Assembly (NCBI RefSeq): GCF_000026365.1
Contig: NC_012996.1
Coordinates: 868,001 to 932,000, forward strand
From: Zygosaccharomyces rouxii
Lineage: Eukaryota > Ascomycota > Saccharomycetes > Saccharomycetales > Saccharomycetaceae
Direction: 5' to 3'
DNA: 64,000 nucleotides
How positions within the stretch are numbered: position 1 is the stretch's first letter; the number at the start of each line of letters is the position of its first letter. The position numbers and the translations under genes are program-made. Positions 19,798 to 27,756 of this stretch are shown here, in pieces. Below the pieces are notes generated by a model. The model was not told the DNA's origin and did no database searches. It saw only the letters and a list, made by a program, of their open reading frames with translations.

Positions 19798-20034
19798 TTA
19801 CAATCTGTTAACGTTCAAAGTTGGTGGTAGAGATTGGATCAACTTCTTAGCCTTACCAGCGTCATTGACGACCAAAGTGTACAAGCTCTTGCTACCTCTA
19901 ACCTTAAATTTGGTTTGTCTGAAAGACTTACCAGCCTTGTTCAATTTCTTGTTAACCTTAACGGTAGCGACTTTAACGTCGTTTCTTCTGGTCAATTCCA
20001 AAAATTGTTTGATATCAGCGATTTCCTTAGCCAT
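19798..20034 (-). CDS. RPL38: Ribosomal protein eL38 (Rpl38)
   Basis: The 78-aa protein has exactly the yeast eL38 length. It begins MAKEIADIKQFLELTRR and is Lys-rich throughout. Family knowledge: eL38 is a small component of the 60S subunit. No intron is present, as in S. cerevisiae. It lies between PEX30/31 and TFG2, matching YLR325C position. Upstream tandem Rap1-like sites (20237-20270) are consistent with ribosomal-protein gene control. Its codons look like those of a highly expressed gene (GTT, ACC, TTG, AAG). Confidence 0.98.
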   Translation of the reverse strand: MAKEIADIKQFLELTRRNDVKVATVKVNKKLNKAGKSFRQTKFKVRGSKSLYTLVVNDAGKAKKLIQSLPPTLNVNRL

Positions 20035-20236
20035 CTTTAACTCAACTGGGGACGTCCTTATGGGCTCGAAACCTCTTTAACCAAAAACTCAAGCTTAACT
20101 CTTTACTATTACCTATTGACCATTCTATGATTCCTCCAATACCTTGTGGAATTTGGAAAAGTTTCGGCCCTCTGGTGAGTCGGTGCGTCTTTCTTTTCAG
20201 CTCGCGCCATCTTTTAAATTTTTCAAATTTGAAAAC

Positions 20237-20270
20237 TTGTGGTGTACAGATTCTTTTTGTGGTGTACAGA
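20237..20270 (-). promoter_or_regulatory. Tandem Rap1-like sites upstream of RPL38
   Basis: Two 14-bp direct repeats, TTGTGGTGTACAGA, occur at 20237-20250 and 20257-20270, 20 bp apart, about 200-235 bp upstream of the RPL38 ATG. The core GGTGTACAGAT differs by one base from a GGTGTACGGAT-type Rap1 site, as found in telomeric repeats of related yeasts. Paired Rap1 sites at this distance are typical of ribosomal-protein promoters. The Rap1 assignment is inference; the repeat is directly seen. Confidence 0.6.
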
Positions 20271-20306
20271 GTTTTAGAACAGTCACTCATAATAAACCCA
20301 TTATAA

Positions 20307-20365
20307 GATATAGATATAGATATATGTATATATGTGTGTGCGTATGTATTTTTTTTTTTTTTTTG
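20307..20365. repeat. TA/GATATA-rich and poly-T low-complexity tract
   Basis: Between the Rap1-like sites and the TFG2 stop there is a run of GATATA-type units followed by alternating TG and a T-run of about 15. It is simple-sequence DNA in the 3' flank of TFG2 and the distal RPL38 promoter; T-rich tracts disfavour nucleosomes. Confidence 0.6.
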
Positions 20366-20383
20366 AGCGTATATCACGAACCG

Positions 20384-21550
20384 TTAAACCACATCTTCCA
20401 TTTCAATTTCATCATCACCTTCATTTTCACCTTCACCATCTTGTCCATCTTCACCAGTACCTTGCTCATCCGCCAATTCACCCAGAGTAGCTTTTCTTTC
20501 TTCTTCCTTTAATCTCTTGTATTCTGGTCTCAAGGTGTATTTGAATGCATATGGCCCTTTTTTCACCAAGGTTGCAACTTTATCCAAGCATTCTTTCAAG
20601 TGGGCTTCAGGTTGTCTTGTTCTTTCCTTTAATCCCTTCAGAGACCAATAGTCGTATTCATCAAATAATTTGAACAAATAGTCCAAAATTTCTTTCTTAG
20701 GCATACGAATTGATTTGGTATTGCTCTTTGCCTTTTCACGACCGACCTTCAAGAAGTTAGAGTTGTCACCCCTCATAGACATACCAGTGTGGCTCATTGT
20801 AACACCAACAGTTTCATCCAGCGTTGTAATACGTTCTTTGTTGTTATTTTTGATCAAATTACGTCTCTGTTCGACAATCTTGTGGTAATTAGGATCATTC
20901 ATTGAAGGCATTACTTGACATTCATGACAAACGGTCCCTGTGATGGAGGTTTTTTTGGGGATTGTTTTCACATAGGGAATATACCTATCTCTACCATCTC
21001 TATCGGTCATAACTCTGTGGTTGAATTTCTTCCTATTGTTCCTACGTTTTAACTGTTGTTGTCTCCTTTTTAGCTCTTCCTCCCTTTCTTGTTTTCTTTG
21101 AAATGCTTGTTTCTGTTTCTCAGGATCTGTTGCTAATTCTCTAACACGTTGCTGATACTTCCTTAGGTTCTGCTCTGTAAACACAAATTCATTTTCAACC
21201 ACTTTCTTGGTCAATTCTAAATCGTATTGATGCGGTATAGAATCGTTATCATTCTCATCGAGTACAAGTTGAATCTTGCTACCGTCTTTATTAATTCTAA
21301 TCTTACCAAGCTGTTGACCATGAATATTGTTTCTGTCTCTCCATTTTTCAGCCAAAAACATGGGTAAACGCACCAACCAAACTTGTCTATTACTCTGGTT
21401 TAAATCTAAATCAAGCGATTCTTCGTAGACTTTATTCTCATTATTTTCAATATCGTTACCATCAAAGACTTCTTCCTCTTGACTCAAATACTCATCACCA
21501 GAATCATTCCCAGTTGAAGCATTTGTAACAGCACCAGTATCGTTAGACAT
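20384..21550 (-). CDS. TFG2: Tfg2, TFIIF beta subunit (RAP30 homologue)
   Basis: The 388-aa protein (S. cerevisiae 400) has an acidic N-terminus, a dimerisation region (VWLVRLPMFLAEKWRDRNNI), a long basic central insertion rich in Arg/Gln/Lys, and a winged-helix DNA-binding domain near residues 280-350 (MPKKEILDYLFKLFDEYDYW, LKGLKERTRQPEAHLKECL). The tail is acidic. Family knowledge: with Tfg1, Tfg2 forms TFIIF and escorts RNA polymerase II to promoters. The gene is divergent from PRP18, as YGR005C is from YGR006W. Confidence 0.97.
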   Translation of the reverse strand: MSNDTGAVTNASTGNDSGDEYLSQEEEVFDGNDIENNENKVYEESLDLDLNQSNRQVWLVRLPMFLAEKWRDRNNIHGQQLGKIRINKDGSKIQLVLDENDNDSIPHQYDLELTKKVVENEFVFTEQNLRKYQQRVRELATDPEKQKQAFQRKQEREEELKRRQQQLKRRNNRKKFNHRVMTDRDGRDRYIPYVKTIPKKTSITGTVCHECQVMPSMNDPNYHKIVEQRRNLIKNNNKERITTLDETVGVTMSHTGMSMRGDNSNFLKVGREKAKSNTKSIRMPKKEILDYLFKLFDEYDYWSLKGLKERTRQPEAHLKECLDKVATLVKKGPYAFKYTLRPEYKRLKEEERKATLGELADEQGTGEDGQDGEGENEGDDEIEMEDVV

Positions 21551-21693
21551 ATCTTCCCTTGTTTTTTTTACTGTGTTTCTTCTGTTTTCTCCCCGGTGTG
21601 TCTAGTAGTTTGTTGAGTTTAAGTTTCATCACCTTCAGTGTTATATATAAACACATAATGAACAAAGGGAAGCCATAGAGACTTTTGAAAACC

Positions 21694-22428
21694 ATGGATA
21701 TTGGGAATCTATTAAAGGCAGAAATCGATAAAAAGAAGAATGCATTAGATCTCAAAAATAGGCAAGTGGAAGAAGAACCTAGGGTAGCTTCATCGTTACC
21801 AGCACACCCAGAACAGGGCGAAAAGAGTTCAGATATGCTTGATTTGACTCAAAATAATGGACATAAGGCTGAGAATGCCTCCAACCCTGATGAATCTACT
21901 TTAGAAAGGCTGAGAACGCGTCCTGAAAGGATTGAAAGGGCTATTGAAGAAGATTCTCAAGTATCAATAGATATCGACCCTGTAACCATTGGTGACTCAG
22001 AGCGCCGACAAGAACTGTCGATGCAGTGTAATATATATATTCATGACTTGTTGAAAGATTGGTCTAATAGGGAATACCAGCCCCATTTACTACCTGAAAC
22101 CGCCAAATGTTTCTTCCCACTACTGGTGCGGCTTAGAAAATCTAATTTAGACCTTGATTTACTCACTTCACTAGCGACAGTGTTATATCACTTACAAAGA
22201 GACGAATTTCAGCAGGCAACTGAATCCTACATGAAATTGAGTATAGGAAACGTTGCATGGCCCATTGGTGTAACTAGTGTGGGGATTCATGCTAGAAGTG
22301 CACAGAGTAGAATTCAAGGTGATCATAATGTTGCGAATATAATGGTTGACGATAGAACAAGATTGTGGATTACAAGCGTTAAAAGGTTAATCACATTTAG
22401 GGAAAGTTGTAGTGTTGGCAGCAATTGA
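21694..22428 (+). CDS. PRP18: Prp18, second-step splicing factor
   Basis: The ATG at 21694 (MDIGNLLKAEIDKKKN) matches the S. cerevisiae start; the frame extends to a TTG at 21685, which I reject. The protein is 244 aa (yeast 251). A splicing-factor motif, RPERIERAIEEDS, is near residues 77-90. The conserved Prp18 helical domain fills the C-terminal half, including the conserved loop IGNVAWPIGVTSVGIHARSA. Family knowledge: Prp18 binds Slu7 and U5 snRNP and stabilises exon alignment during exon ligation. Confidence 0.97.
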   Translation: MDIGNLLKAEIDKKKNALDLKNRQVEEEPRVASSLPAHPEQGEKSSDMLDLTQNNGHKAENASNPDESTLERLRTRPERIERAIEEDSQVSIDIDPVTIGDSERRQELSMQCNIYIHDLLKDWSNREYQPHLLPETAKCFFPLLVRLRKSNLDLDLLTSLATVLYHLQRDEFQQATESYMKLSIGNVAWPIGVTSVGIHARSAQSRIQGDHNVANIMVDDRTRLWITSVKRLITFRESCSVGSN

Positions 22429-22620
22429 AATTCCCGATAAACCGCTGCGACGCGCTTTCGTTTTAATGCTAATCAAAGCCATTCATTTGGGTGGCATAAA
22501 CAGAAAAACAAGAGGTAAAGACTGAAAGTTGTTATACTTAGTTGCTGACATCTATTCACTGTTTGATTAGACCCTTAGACTGTCTATCATTTAATCTTCA
22601 AGCTAGAGCATCCTTTAAGC

Positions 22621-23628
22621 ATGTCTGGAATTATTACTGGATTAATTGGATCATACGGACAGGGTTGGTTACAAGACAAGGCCAATGAATATGCAGAGGA
22701 GCATTTCCAACCTACTAAAGATCCATATTACGAAGAGTTACCAAGTGGTAAGAAAGTTAGAAGAAGGTTACCTGATTACTGTAGTAAACAGGAGAGTAAA
22801 GCATATAAAAAATTACAAAATCAGGCATGGTCCCACGACAAGGGTATGTGCGGTGGATGCTGTTGGTCAGAATGTATAGGATGGGCACCGTTACTAACTA
22901 TAATACCTATTATTGGACCTGCGATTATGTATTCCATCCATGGTAAGATGGTTGACAGAGCTCAAATTCAGTTTGATTTACCCCAGGATATGGTTTTAAA
23001 GATGCACGGTAATATCGGTGTTGATTTGGCTATTGCTCTAGTGCCAGTGTTGGGAATCGTGTTTTCGTGGATGAATGCGTGTTCCACTAGAAACTGTGCA
23101 ATGGTTTATAATTTTGTCAGTCAGAGGGCTATTGAAGCTCATAATCAGAAGATGAGAGGAAAGGCAGGTATTGCAGAAACAAAGAGAAATGATAAGGCAG
23201 AAGCTGCACAGGCGAAACAAAATGCAAAGGCTGCAAAGCATTCAAAATCACCGACACCAGTAGCTGCTGCTACTCCTCCTGCATCGGCACCAGCTGCCAC
23301 TTCAAATGTTAAAAGTTCTAAATACACCCAGAAGGAGGTGAGATCAGCTTCTCCTCCATTAAGAAATGTCCCCAATACAGTTTCACCATTTGAACGCTCC
23401 TCCCCTCAGCCCTATTCGAGACCTGCTGCACCTTTGCCTCCTCCATCAGCTGCAATGCCAAACTCTGCAGTTGGGGGTCGTGTTGGCGGCGGTAACCCGT
23501 ATGTAGTACAATCGACAAATCAAAGTTATCCAATGCAAGACTGGGGTCAAAGGCCATACCAAAGACCACCAGCTCCAACTCCGGGTCCTGCTGGTACCAA
23601 ATCACGTGCACAGAGGCCATACATTTAG
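22621..23628 (+). CDS. YLR326W-like membrane protein (DUF4112-type)
   Basis: The 335-aa protein starts MSGIITGLIGSYGQGWLQDK. It has a Cys/Trp-rich motif (CGGCCWSEC, about residues 78-86) just before the first of two hydrophobic segments (about 90-105 and 135-155, IGVDLAIALVPVLGIVFSW). This layout matches the DUF4112 family, and the position beside ECT1 matches S. cerevisiae YLR326W (240 aa), a protein of unknown function. The C-terminal half is a disordered Ala/Pro/Ser-rich tail longer than in S. cerevisiae. The Cys cluster next to a membrane segment suggests palmitoylation, which is inference. No enzymatic motif is visible. Confidence 0.8.
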   Translation: MSGIITGLIGSYGQGWLQDKANEYAEEHFQPTKDPYYEELPSGKKVRRRLPDYCSKQESKAYKKLQNQAWSHDKGMCGGCCWSECIGWAPLLTIIPIIGPAIMYSIHGKMVDRAQIQFDLPQDMVLKMHGNIGVDLAIALVPVLGIVFSWMNACSTRNCAMVYNFVSQRAIEAHNQKMRGKAGIAETKRNDKAEAAQAKQNAKAAKHSKSPTPVAAATPPASAPAATSNVKSSKYTQKEVRSASPPLRNVPNTVSPFERSSPQPYSRPAAPLPPPSAAMPNSAVGGRVGGGNPYVVQSTNQSYPMQDWGQRPYQRPPAPTPGPAGTKSRAQRPYI

Positions 23629-23716
23629 GAAACCGTGTAGTTTAATTCTAATGCATGAACAATAACAACTACAAGAATAGGAATAAGAACAGCCGCATAC
23701 CTCGAGAAGAGCGAAA

Positions 23717-24667
23717 ATGACAGTAGCTGATTCAAATCGTATTTGGATTGACGGATGCTTTGATTTTTCACATCATGGACACGCTGGTGCCATCTTGCAA
23801 GCTAGAAGGACCATTGGAGACCCACAACGAGGCTGGTTAGTATGTGGTGTTCATAACGATGAAGCCATTACTTTAAACAAGGGAACCAAACCTGTCATGA
23901 ATCAATGGGAGAGGTACGGGCATACGAGATCTAATCGATGGTGCAGCGAAGTTGTGGAAGATGCTCCGTATGTGACCGAACCCTCGTGGTTAGATAGGTA
24001 TAACTGTCAATACGTGGTACATGGAGATGATATTACGTTAGATGCCAATGGCGAAAACTGTTATAGAGTGGTTATTGAGCAAGGTAGATTTCTTATGGTC
24101 AAGCGTACGGAAGGTGTGAGTACATCAGAGATTATCCATCGTATTTTGGGTAAGTCTAAACCAGTAGATAGAACAAGTTTACCCACTTTTGATGAGTTGC
24201 AAATGTTTAGTAGCGGTTACAATGGATACGAACCTCATTGTTACGTCTTCGAAAACGATTTAAAGAACGTAGTGGTGAAAGGTGGGTATGATTTCCATTC
24301 CTATGATGGTCGTACCAAGCTTATCACAGGAGATTTTGATCTCTTTCATGTGGGACACATCGAACAACTGTCTCAATTACAAGGTCCTAACCATAGTTAT
24401 CGTTTAATTGTCGTTGTCCAATTGGACGAGGGTAGTATAATGACATTGAGAGAAATTGCGCTAAGCCTACTAAGCTGTAAGTATGTAGATGGAATACTAG
24501 TAAAGCCTAGCGCGGATTTCCTAAAGCAATACAGTGATAAATTTATACCCATGCAATCGACATTCGATGGTCATTTCGGCTACTTAAACAAACAAATCAT
24601 TATGGATCGTGTCCTAGAAAACAAACAGACCTATACCGAGCGTAACAAGAGAAAAGGATTCGAGTAA
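23717..24667 (+). CDS. ECT1: Ect1, CTP:phosphoethanolamine cytidylyltransferase
   Basis: The 316-aa protein (S. cerevisiae Ect1 323) has two cytidylyltransferase-like halves. The N-terminal half has the CTP-binding HxGH as SHHGHAGA (about residues 17-24) and the signature RTEGVSTSEII (about 134-144). The C-terminal half has a second HxGH (FHVGHIEQL, about 212-220) but no clear second RTxGxST motif, so the first half is probably the better-preserved catalytic unit. Reaction: CTP plus phosphoethanolamine gives CDP-ethanolamine, the second step of the Kennedy pathway. PCT1, the choline equivalent, lies about 29 kb to the right. Confidence 0.95.
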   Translation: MTVADSNRIWIDGCFDFSHHGHAGAILQARRTIGDPQRGWLVCGVHNDEAITLNKGTKPVMNQWERYGHTRSNRWCSEVVEDAPYVTEPSWLDRYNCQYVVHGDDITLDANGENCYRVVIEQGRFLMVKRTEGVSTSEIIHRILGKSKPVDRTSLPTFDELQMFSSGYNGYEPHCYVFENDLKNVVVKGGYDFHSYDGRTKLITGDFDLFHVGHIEQLSQLQGPNHSYRLIVVVQLDEGSIMTLREIALSLLSCKYVDGILVKPSADFLKQYSDKFIPMQSTFDGHFGYLNKQIIMDRVLENKQTYTERNKRKGFE

Positions 24668-24798
24668 ACATAAAACTGTAAATTTTACGACATATACTCC
24701 TATTTACTTAAATATAAGTTTATCTTATCATTGCGTGTTCGTTCCGATCCCAAAACCCCGTCTCATCATATCGTCAAAAATTCGTAAAAAACAAAAAC

Positions 24799-25062
24799 TC
24801 ATGCGTCACCAATGTGTTGTAACTTACCATACTTTTTCTCGTTCGATTGAACATTAGAACCTCTTCTCGATTTGTTGAAGACTTCTGGAATTTCACCGTC
24901 ATCAATCAAATCTTCAATCTCATCACCTGGTCTGCCCCAATTACCTTTACCGTAACCTTGTTTCTTTACGTTGTATGGATTTTCACCAAAATGACCATTG
25001 TGGGTAAAGTATTTTGGATCAGGTCTTCCCTCATGTTCTGTCCATTTGGTTGTTCTTGTCAT
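24799..25062 (-). CDS. STF2: Stf2/Tma10-family small hydrophilin
   Basis: The 87-aa protein starts MTRTTKWTEHEGRPDPKYF and carries the conserved core KKQGYGKGNWGRPGDEIEDL and NKSRRGSN. It is the single ancestor of S. cerevisiae STF2 (84 aa) and TMA10 (86 aa). Family knowledge: Stf2 was described as stabilising the F1Fo-ATPase/inhibitor complex and acts as a stress-protective hydrophilin; Tma10 associates with ribosomes. The protein is very hydrophilic and lacks a transmembrane segment. Upstream STREs and a URS1 fit stress and Ume6-type control. The choice between the two names is arbitrary. Confidence 0.93.
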   Translation of the reverse strand: MTRTTKWTEHEGRPDPKYFTHNGHFGENPYNVKKQGYGKGNWGRPGDEIEDLIDDGEIPEVFNKSRRGSNVQSNEKKYGKLQHIGDA

Positions 25063-25235
25063 ATCTGAAAAGGAAAAAGAGAAAATTAATATACTAGTAG
25101 CTATTTGTTGCGAATGCTAAATCGATTTCGTGTGAACTCGATTGATCTTAGTTAAGGCTTGTTGATCTGTAAAATAATATTACAAGTGAGAATTAAAGAT
25201 CGCCGAGAGATTAGAATCCTCGAGAGCTAACCACC

Positions 25236-25310
25236 TTTTATATCTCGCCCCTGTGCCCCCTTTTCCGCCCCCCCTTTTATTTTCTCTCCCCCCACCTCCC
25301 TAGCCGCCGA
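25236..25310 (-). promoter_or_regulatory. STF2/TMA10 promoter: TATA box, three STREs, URS1
   Basis: Read toward STF2 on the minus strand, a TATAAAA lies at 25236-25242. Three CCCCT stress response elements (Msn2/4 type) lie at 25248-25252, 25257-25261 and 25271-25275. A perfect URS1, TAGCCGCCGA, lies at 25301-25310, about 240 bp from the ATG. The surrounding strand is strikingly C-rich. Motif matches are seen; factor binding is inferred from S. cerevisiae. Confidence 0.6.
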
Positions 25311-25562
25311 GCCACCACCGCCATTTGTCTTCGCTTCTTCCCTCACTGTCAAGATAAGAATCATGAAGTCACCCATTACGCCGACCCTAAAATCAATATG
25401 CTCCTTCTATTTTCTTCTAGATTTCTCTATACGGAATCGAAGAAAGATCACACCTCTTTTTAGCACATACATCTCGTTACGTCACTGGAGACAGGGGATG
25501 TCCGGTTAACGGCAGAATGATGCGTCAAGAGGAGTGTTTGAACCCTCCCTTAACAGGAATAC

Positions 25563-25662
25563 GTCCCAGTGGCCGAGTGGTTAAGGCGATGCCCTGCTAT
25601 TAATCAGAATAGCAATTAGGCATTGGGCTATGCCTTCGCAGGTTCGAATCCTGTCTGTGACG
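25563..25662 (+). tRNA. tRNA-Ser(GCU) with intron
   Basis: The sequence folds as a class II tRNA. The A box is TGGCCGAGTGG and the B box GGTTCGAATCC. The anticodon stem is ATGCC/GGCAT with loop CTGCTAA and anticodon GCT. A long variable arm GGGC/GCCT marks a serine tRNA. An 18-nt intron (about 25600-25617) follows position 37 and contains TAGCA, which can pair with the anticodon, as in other yeast pre-tRNAs. The acceptor stem has one mismatch, C4 against T69. The gene ends with discriminator G at 25662 and CCA is not encoded, as usual in eukaryotes. Confidence 0.95.
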
Positions 25663-25667
25663 CTATA

Positions 25668-25674
25668 TTTTTTT
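25668..25674 (+). terminator. RNA polymerase III terminator of tRNA-Ser(GCU)
   Basis: A run of seven T residues begins five bases after the mature tRNA end, the standard Pol III stop signal. Confidence 0.85.
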
Positions 25675-26074
25675 GTTGCGTTCCACGATTTGGAATATCG
25701 GAGTTTTCCTCTGCTAACCTTCAAAGTAAGAGCCGGATTACAATATCGGCTTACTGCTCATTCGCTCGCAGTAACAATAGTAATAGTACCATTACGTGAG
25801 AGTAGACCCAGGAGACGCGCTGTTTTGTCGTTATTGCAACTCATCAGTTGAGGTCGCAAAACGTCAGGGTATCCATTTCGAAGTCAATTTTTCTTCGAGC
25901 AAAGTAAAACTGAGTGGTATTTGCAGGTGAACAATACTTTATCTACAACTGTAGAATTTTCTACGCGATATATCTGCTTCATCCCATTTGTCATTGGCGA
26001 GGATCCATTCATTACAAGATTGGGTCGAGATAGTTAGATAGACAGATAGATAGAGTAAGGAAGAAAGGAGAAAA
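25675..26074. other. Intergenic region upstream of NMA
   Basis: These 400 bases between the tRNA and NMA contain no convincing ORF or RNA gene. A GATA/GACA-type imperfect repeat lies at about 26030-26055, shortly before the NMA start codon, in the likely 5' leader. Confidence 0.5.
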
Positions 26075-27475
26075 ATGGATCCTACAAAGGCACCTGATTT
26101 TAAACCAACGGATTCTAAATCGAGACCGGAACCACCACCAGATCCAATTTCAACAATTCCTAAATCGAGTCCTATTGTACCTTACGTTTTAGCTGACTAC
26201 AACTCATCGATAGATGCACCATTCAATTTAGAAACTGCATTCAAAGGAAGAACTAAATCAAAAACAAGACCTCCTGCACCACCACCATCAGAGGCAAGGA
26301 CACCAGCTAGTGATACTGGTGGTGTTGGCGTTGGTGTTGGTAGTAGTAGTGGTAGTAGTAGTCGTGCCCCTCATAGTCATTATCAACTACATCCATACCA
26401 TCGCCATCGTGGGGGCCATAGGAATCCAGAGGAGAAAGAACAACATCGTAGAGCAAGTCACATCCCAATGAATACGACTGATTTTCAACCATTATCTGCT
26501 GAAATATCATCAACAGAAGAAGAGGAAGATACCGAAGGAAATGAAGAAGAGCTTGCTGAAGGAATTGACTCAAGGTTAAATTTAGACGATGACCCTGAAA
26601 AGGAAGAAAAAAGTGGTGGTATTAGTGTAGGAGTACGAAAGAATCAAATTGCAGATTTAGAAGAAGTTCCTCACGGAATTGTCCGCCAAGCAAGAAATTT
26701 GGATGATTATGAATTCCCCACGCATAGATTGGCTAAAAAATTGAAAAATCCAAATAAAATGCCCCTGGTAATTGTGGCGTGTGGGTCGTTTTCGCCAATT
26801 ACTTATTTACATTTGAGAATGTTTGAAATGGCACTTGATGCTATTAGAGAACAAACTAGATTTGAAGTTATTGGTGGTTATTATTCACCAGTTAGTGATA
26901 ATTATCAAAAACCAGGATTAGCAGCCGCAAGTCATAGGGTTCGTATGTGTGAGTTAGCTTGTGAACGTACTTCATCTTGGTTAATGGTTGATGCATGGGA
27001 ATCGTTGCAACCAACGTATACTAGAACTGCAAAAGTTTTAGATCATTTTAATTATGAAGTTAACGTTAAGAGAGGAGGTGTTTCGACAGTCACAGGTGAA
27101 AAAATGGGGGTTAAAATTATGTTATTAGCTGGTGGTGATCTGATAGAATCAATGGGAGAACCAAATGTTTGGGCAGATGCCGATTTACATCATATTTTAG
27201 GTAATTATGGTTGTCTCATCTTAGAAAGAACAGGCTCTGATGTTAGATCATTTTTATTATCGCATGATATCATGTATCAGCACAGAAGAAATGTGTTAGT
27301 TATCAAACAATTGATTTACAACGATATCTCCTCCACTAAAGTACGTCTTTTCATAAGGCGTAATATGTCAGTACAGTATTTGTTACCCAACTCCGTCATT
27401 AGATACATTCAGGAACATGGATTGTACGTTAATCAAACTGAATCCGTTAAACAAGTTATGGGTACTAAGGACTAA
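26075..27475 (+). CDS. NMA1: Nicotinic acid/nicotinamide mononucleotide adenylyltransferase
   Basis: The 466-aa protein is longer than Nma1 (401) and Nma2 (395) because of a disordered N-terminus rich in Pro, Ser, Gly, His and acidic residues (about 1-220). The catalytic nucleotidyltransferase fold starts at LVIVACGSFSPITYLHLRMF, with GSF and the TxxH motif. It closes with ISSTKVRLFIRR near residue 425, the ISxTxxR signature. Reaction: NMN or NaMN plus ATP gives NAD+ or deamido-NAD+ plus pyrophosphate. It is the single ancestor of NMA1 (YLR328W) and NMA2 (YGR010W); I use NMA1 for the co-orthologue. It shares the NAD pathway with BNA1 at 43.2 kb. Confidence 0.95.
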   Translation: MDPTKAPDFKPTDSKSRPEPPPDPISTIPKSSPIVPYVLADYNSSIDAPFNLETAFKGRTKSKTRPPAPPPSEARTPASDTGGVGVGVGSSSGSSSRAPHSHYQLHPYHRHRGGHRNPEEKEQHRRASHIPMNTTDFQPLSAEISSTEEEEDTEGNEEELAEGIDSRLNLDDDPEKEEKSGGISVGVRKNQIADLEEVPHGIVRQARNLDDYEFPTHRLAKKLKNPNKMPLVIVACGSFSPITYLHLRMFEMALDAIREQTRFEVIGGYYSPVSDNYQKPGLAAASHRVRMCELACERTSSWLMVDAWESLQPTYTRTAKVLDHFNYEVNVKRGGVSTVTGEKMGVKIMLLAGGDLIESMGEPNVWADADLHHILGNYGCLILERTGSDVRSFLLSHDIMYQHRRNVLVIKQLIYNDISSTKVRLFIRRNMSVQYLLPNSVIRYIQEHGLYVNQTESVKQVMGTKD

Positions 27476-27532
27476 CCCTTTGTATACTATAATAGTTAAT
27501 TCAATTCTATTATTATTTTATTATTTTTCTGG

Positions 27533-27597
27533 CAGTGACGTTGGGCTTGTCACTGACATTGGCCATGTCGCGCGACACAAATTAATTTCGACATGGC
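27533..27597. repeat. Cluster of inverted repeats downstream of NMA
   Basis: CAGTGAC (27533-27539) and GTCACTG (27549-27555) form a 7-bp stem with a 9-nt loop. GCCATGTCG (27562-27570) and CGACATGGC (27589-27597) form a 9-bp stem. The 12-bp palindrome TGTCGCGCGACA (27566-27577) overlaps the second. This may be an NMA 3' UTR structure or a protein-binding site; I cannot assign a function. Confidence 0.6.
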
Positions 27598-27599
27598 AT

Positions 27600-27640
27600 A
27601 GAGAAATAGAGAATTAGAGAAATAGAGAGTTAGAGAAATA
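27600..27640. repeat. 16-bp tandem repeat
   Basis: About 2.6 copies of the unit AGAGAAATAGAGARTT (16 bp) run head-to-tail directly after the inverted-repeat cluster. The copies differ at one position. Confidence 0.8.
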
Positions 27641-27756
27641 CGTTCCTCCAAGGATACAGTATTTGCATTTATAAACAGCTTGAATTTTTAAGAATCATTA
27701 AAAAACCTCAATTTAATATACTTTTACCACGCAAATAAGTAGCTATTCTAATTGCT

